Part shown: positions 6,581-8,730 of the stretch, one piece after another
Layout of the letters: the number at the start of each line of letters is the position of its first letter
Position numbering within the stretch: position 1 is the stretch's first letter
NCBI GenBank assembly: GCA_002327765.1
Contig: DCUH01000131.1
Span: 3,088 to 11,817 of the forward strand
DNA from: a bacterium UBA2219
GTDB taxonomy: Bacteria; Desulfobacterota; Deferrimicrobia; Deferrimicrobiales; Deferrimicrobiaceae
Length of the DNA stretch: 8,730 nucleotides
Direction of reading: 5' to 3'
The notes under the pieces: model-generated
What the model was told of the DNA's origin: nothing
Databases searched by the model: none
The model's input: the letters and a program-made list of their open reading frames with translations, nothing else
Translations under genes and position numbers: made by a program

Positions 6581-6611
6581 CTATTCACCTTCGCGGGAAT
6601 TTGAGCCGGTT

Positions 6612-6875
6612 TCAGTCCTGATCGCGCCTCAATACGAGAACCCATTCGCTGCCGCGGGGGATGAAAACCTCTTCCGATGTGACCTTCAGGATGTCGGTCC
6701 CGTGGAAGCGCATCAACCGGGTGACCTGCTTCTTGGACAGCCAGGTGGCCAGGTCGAGCGACCTCTCCGAGCGCTCGGCCACGACCTGGCTGTATCCCAT
6801 GGAGGACACCCAGACCGTCCCGAGGAACAGGGCGATATAGCAAGCATATCTTGCCGTTTTCATTGTTTTTTTCAT
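6612..6875 (-). CDS. Small membrane-anchored protein of unknown function (paralog 2)
   Basis: An 87-residue protein I do not recognise, and the relative of the protein at 6040-6291 (42 of 72 aligned residues identical, no gaps). A lysine/arginine-containing start is followed by one hydrophobic segment at about residues 10-28 (YACYIALFLGTVWVSSMGY). A soluble tail, probably periplasmic, carries LDLATWLSKKQVTRLMRFHG (40-59) and EWVLVLRRD (77-85). Shared invariant positions include TVWVS, MGY, LDL, TWL, KK, RLMR, HGTD and WVLVL. The ATG at 6875 has GGGGAG five bases upstream; a second ATG four codons later is less well placed. A terminator follows the gene. No convincing promoter could be placed between it and the tRNA terminator, so its expression signal is unclear. 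No Cys-X-X-Cys, His-rich or other catalytic motif is visible. Confidence 0.84.
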   Translation of the reverse strand: MKKTMKTARYACYIALFLGTVWVSSMGYSQVVAERSERSLDLATWLSKKQVTRLMRFHGTDILKVTSEEVFIPRGSEWVLVLRRDQD

Positions 6876-6897
6876 ATTTGCTCCCCTTGACCATCCT

Positions 6898-6926
6898 GCC
6901 GGGAATGAACCGGGTGCGCCCCCGGC
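6898..6926. repeat. Inverted repeat in the leader of the 87-residue protein gene
   Basis: GCCGGG at 6898-6903 and CCCGGC at 6921-6926 can pair around a 17-base centre, 23 bases upstream of the start codon. It could form a leader hairpin just ahead of the ribosome site. A six-base GC-only dyad in this composition is weak evidence. Confidence 0.25.
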
Positions 6927-6951
6927 GGCCTGGAATGCGCCTTGCCTGCCT

Positions 6952-6960
6952 GGGGGGGGG
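6952..6960. repeat. Homopolymer run of nine G
   Basis: Nine consecutive G (C on the coding strand) lie about 77-85 bases upstream of the 87-residue protein gene, in the space where its promoter should be. Such tracts are prone to slippage, and also to sequencing error. Confidence 0.9.
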
Positions 6961-6994
6961 ATTTCCGCCTGGATCTTCGAAATATATTTTTATG

Positions 6995-7022
6995 AAAAGG
7001 GGTTACAGTTTCCTGTAACCCC
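6995..7022 (-). terminator. Intrinsic terminator of tRNA-fMet
   Basis: A perfect ten-pair stem, GGGGTTACAG with CTGTAACCCC, is closed by a GAAA tetraloop and followed at once by TTTT on the minus strand. It starts 11 bases past the tRNA 3' end. This is a textbook Rho-independent terminator and the clearest one in the window. Confidence 0.92.
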
Positions 7023-7032
7023 TCGATTCTTT

Positions 7033-7109
<77 letters not shown>

Positions 7110-7122
7110 TCAAGAATATGTA

Positions 7123-7151
7123 ATTCTATGCCTGCTTGGGGATCATGTCAA
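7123..7151 (-). promoter_or_regulatory. Strong sigma-70-type promoter of tRNA-fMet
   Basis: The minus strand carries a perfect TTGACA at 7151-7146, a spacer of exactly 17 bases, and TAGAAT at 7128-7123 (five of six matches). Transcription should begin around 7116, a few bases before the tRNA 5' end at 7109. This is the best sigma-70 promoter in the window, as expected for a stable RNA gene. Confidence 0.88.
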
Positions 7152-7163
7152 CCGGTATGATCC
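7140..7163. repeat. Inverted repeat across the -35 box of the tRNA promoter
   Basis: GGATCAT at 7140-7146 and ATGATCC at 7157-7163 form a perfect seven-base dyad with a ten-base centre. The TTGACA box overlaps one arm and the centre. It is placed like an operator. It could equally be a hairpin at the end of the rluB transcript, though no T-run follows. Confidence 0.5.
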
Positions 7164-7182
7164 GCCGACGACGCGCCGGCGG
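7162..7182 (-). terminator. Weak hairpin after rluB, possible transcript end
   Basis: CCGCCG and CGGCGG can form a six-pair GC stem with a nine-base loop, 25 bases past the rluB stop codon. There is no T-run, so it is not a proper intrinsic terminator. The rluB message may end here by another mechanism or read into the tRNA gene. Confidence 0.25.
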
Positions 7183-7206
7183 TCCCTTGGCGGACGGAAG
7201 GCGACG

Positions 7207-8193
7207 TCAATGACGGGAAGGTCGTCCTCCGCGCGGCGGAGCGGGCGGCCCCTTCTTCCGTCCCGGCTTGGGCCTGCGCGTTTTTTTCCGCTCCGCAGCC
7301 TTCGCCGCCTCGCCGGCCTTCACCTTCTCCGCCTGTTTCTTCAGCGCGGCTTCCGCGATGGCCCTCTTCGCCACCCGGCGCCTGGCGCGTTCCCCCGGCG
7401 TCTCGAACCGCTTCTCCCTGCGGAGTGCGTCGGGCGGGGGCCCCTGCCCGGCCGTTTCCGCGGCCCGCCGGTCGACGTAATCGTTCAGTTCCTTCACTTC
7501 CTTCGCCGTGAGGTAGCGCCACTCCCCGGGCTCTATGCCGGCAAGCTCGAGCGGCCCGATGGCCACCCGGCGAAGTTTGGTCACGCGGTGGCCGATCGCC
7601 TCGAACATCTTCCGCACCTGGTGATAGCGCCCTTCGGCGATCCGCAGGCTCACCCAGGCCCTGTCCCCCTTTTTCTCGAGGAAGTGGACCGTGGCCGGGT
7701 TCGTCATCTTCCCCTCGATCGGCATGCCCCGCCGCAGGACGTTCAGCTCCGAGGGGCGGGGGACGCTCATCAGCTTGGCGACGTAGGTCTTTTCCACACC
7801 GAAGCGGGGGTGCGTGAGGCGATAGGCGAAGTCGCCGTCGTTTGTCAGCAGCAGGAGCCCGGTGGTGTGGAAATCGAGGCGGCCGACGGGGAAGACGCGG
7901 CTGGACAGCTCCCCGACCAGCGCGGGGGCGGTCTTTCGCCCCTCCTTGTCCTTCATCGTCGTGACCACGTTGTCGGGCTTGTACAGCATGATGTAGATCT
8001 TCTCTTCCCGGACGGGAACGAGCGTGCGGCCGTCGAGCCGCACCTCCTGCTCCGACGGGTCCCACAGCAGGCCGGGGTCGAAGACCGGGGCCCCGCCCAC
8101 GGTGACGCGCCCGCCGCGGATCATCTCGTCCGCCACGCGGCGCGAAACGCCGGCGGCGAGCGCGATGTACCGGTTCAGCCTCTCAGCGGGCAT
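7207..8193 (-). CDS. rluB: RsuA/RluB-family 23S rRNA pseudouridine synthase
   Basis: A 328-residue cytoplasmic enzyme that isomerises a uridine in rRNA to pseudouridine; RluB proper acts on position 2605 of 23S rRNA. Residues 5-50 form an S4 RNA-binding domain (RLNRYIALAAGVSRR...GGRVTVGG). The catalytic domain follows, with YKP at 71-73 and the family motif GRLDFHTTGLLLLTNDGDFA, whose aspartate 107 is the catalytic residue. EGRYHQVRKMFEAIGHRVTKLRR is the usual second signature. From about residue 245 there is an extra lysine/arginine/alanine/proline-rich tail of ~80 residues. The frame is open 60 codons upstream, but the ATG at 8193 is chosen because GGAGG lies eight bases before it and the S4 domain starts there. 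It overlaps the end of scpB by 11 bases, so translation is coupled. RluB is preferred over RsuA or RluE/F because of the scpB neighbour. Confidence 0.92.
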   Translation of the reverse strand: MPAERLNRYIALAAGVSRRVADEMIRGGRVTVGGAPVFDPGLLWDPSEQEVRLDGRTLVPVREEKIYIMLYKPDNVVTTMKDKEGRKTAPALVGELSSRVFPVGRLDFHTTGLLLLTNDGDFAYRLTHPRFGVEKTYVAKLMSVPRPSELNVLRRGMPIEGKMTNPATVHFLEKKGDRAWVSLRIAEGRYHQVRKMFEAIGHRVTKLRRVAIGPLELAGIEPGEWRYLTAKEVKELNDYVDRRAAETAGQGPPPDALRREKRFETPGERARRRVAKRAIAEAALKKQAEKVKAGEAAKAAERKKTRRPKPGRKKGPPAPPRGGRPSRH

Positions 8194-8730
8194 CCGGGTC
8201 ACCTCCCGGGACGTCGGCCGCCGAAGAGTCGACCCCGGGCGAACCGGTTTCCGGGCTTTCGCCCGCGCCCACGGCGGATTCCCCCCCGCCCTCAGCGCCC
8301 CCTTCCGCCTCCCGGTCGGCCGCTTCGGCGTCGGGGAACGGCAGGGGCAGTTCGAGTCCCGGGCGCGCGGCATCCACGGGCGTGGCGGACGAGGAGGAGA
8401 GGTATTCCTCGATCTCCCGCATCGACGGCAGCTCGGACAGCGAGCCGAGGCCGAACACTTCCATGAATTCCCGCGTGGTACCGAACAGGAACGGCTTGCC
8501 GGGGACGTCCTTCTTTCCGACGACCCGGACCAGCCGCCGCTCCATGAGGGTCTTCAGCGACCCCGCGCAGTCCACTCCGCGGATCTGCTCGATCTCCTGG
8601 CGGGTCAGCGGCTGCTTGTAGGCGATGATCGCAACGGTCTCCAGGGAGGCCCGCGAGAAGCGCGGCGGCTTGACCTCGAACAGTTTCCGGACATGCTCCT
8701 GGTTCGCGGGGTTGGTCCGGAACTGCACCC
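8183..8730 (-). CDS. scpB: ScpB, segregation and condensation protein B (3' part)
   Basis: The gene enters from the right edge; the last 182 codons are visible and the true start lies outside. ScpB dimers join ScpA and SMC to form the bacterial condensin that compacts and separates chromosomes. The visible part is the second winged-helix domain: KPPRFSRASLETVAIIAYKQ, TRQEIEQIRGVD, LKTLMERRLVRVVGKKDVPG and FLFGTTREFMEVFGL, all highly characteristic of ScpB. After the conserved SLSELPSMREIEEY end, a ~70-residue tail rich in Ala, Gly, Glu, Asp, Ser and Pro follows; it is acidic, probably disordered and not part of the family core. The GTG codon at 8728 is an internal valine, not a start. The order scpB-rluB is common in bacteria, usually with scpA upstream. 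Confidence 0.93.
   Translation of the reverse strand, partial: VQFRTNPANQEHVRKLFEVKPPRFSRASLETVAIIAYKQPLTRQEIEQIRGVDCAGSLKTLMERRLVRVVGKKDVPGKPFLFGTTREFMEVFGLGSLSELPSMREIEEYLSSSSATPVDAARPGLELPLPFPDAEAADREAEGGAEGGGESAVGAGESPETGSPGVDSSAADVPGGDPDAR

Larger units (their letters stand above)
6292..6611. other. 320-base AT-richer control region between the two small paralogs
   Basis: This gap is clearly richer in A and T than its surroundings and holds no credible gene on either strand. In transcription order it contains the terminator of the 87-residue protein gene (6535-6580), two inverted repeats (6517-6535 and 6479-6508), an IHF-like site (6432-6444), a -24/-12 promoter (6389-6405), and an ~87-base leader. 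The leader includes a GGCC-N8-GGCC self-pairing element at 6317-6332. The order upstream sites, IHF site, promoter is the standard plan of a sigma-54-dependent promoter. Confidence 0.6.

Noticed and set aside
5947..6890. Two plus-strand frames (5947-6258 and 6561-6890) whose proteins resemble each other, suggesting a conserved plus-strand gene pair
   Set aside because: They are antisense to the two small paralogs. Their similarity is a mirror of the real minus-strand homology. The minus-strand frames have the ribosome sites, terminators and sensible membrane proteins.
6927..6943. Second -24/-12-like element (AAGGCGCATTCCAGGCC, minus strand) upstream of the 87-residue protein gene
   Set aside because: The GG-N10-GC spacing is present, but the TT before GC and the T before GG are missing, so it matches only the minimal doublets. 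This occurs often by chance in GC-rich DNA.
8194..8373. Longer rluB start overlapping scpB by 191 bases
   Set aside because: The extra 60 residues are Arg/Pro-rich and unlike the family. They merely read the scpB tail in another frame. GGAGG and the S4 domain both point to 8193.

Overview
The window looks like chromosomal sequence from a GC-rich Gram-negative bacterium. A member of the Desulfobacterota (former Deltaproteobacteria, Geobacter-like) is my best guess. That guess rests on a flavoredoxin-type protein, a liv-type amino-acid uptake operon, an AspT-type exchanger, a scpB-rluB pair and a sigma-54-like promoter; no sequence search was possible. Every gene I can support lies on the minus strand, so transcription runs from right to left. 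There is no CRISPR array, rRNA or mobile element.

Layout in transcription order. (1) 8730-7207: the 3' part of scpB (chromosome segregation) overlaps rluB (23S rRNA pseudouridine synthase) by 11 bases. (2) 7151-6995: a near-consensus promoter, initiator tRNA-fMet with encoded CCA, and a clean intrinsic terminator. (3) 6875-6040: two tandem, related small proteins of 87 and 83 residues, each with one N-terminal hydrophobic segment and no function I recognise. A terminator follows each gene. The gap between them carries a strong sigma-54-type (-24/-12) promoter, a possible IHF site and two upstream inverted repeats. (4) 5911-3612: a flavoredoxin-like flavin reductase with a perfect TATAAT box, then an AspT/YidE-family exchanger with two RCK_C domains. 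(5) 3503-1: livK, livH, livM and the first codons of livG, which encode a branched-chain amino-acid (or related) ABC importer. The remaining ATPase genes would lie beyond the left edge.

How the genes work together. LivK binds an amino acid in the periplasm, LivH and LivM form the channel, and LivG (with a LivF expected outside the window) drives transport. The adjacent AspT-like carrier is also predicted to move amino acids or other small carboxylates, so positions 1-5282 form an amino-acid transport block. It may be co-transcribed with the flavin reductase gene 41 bases upstream. The least ordinary part is the small paralog pair with its sigma-54-type control region (6040-6875).
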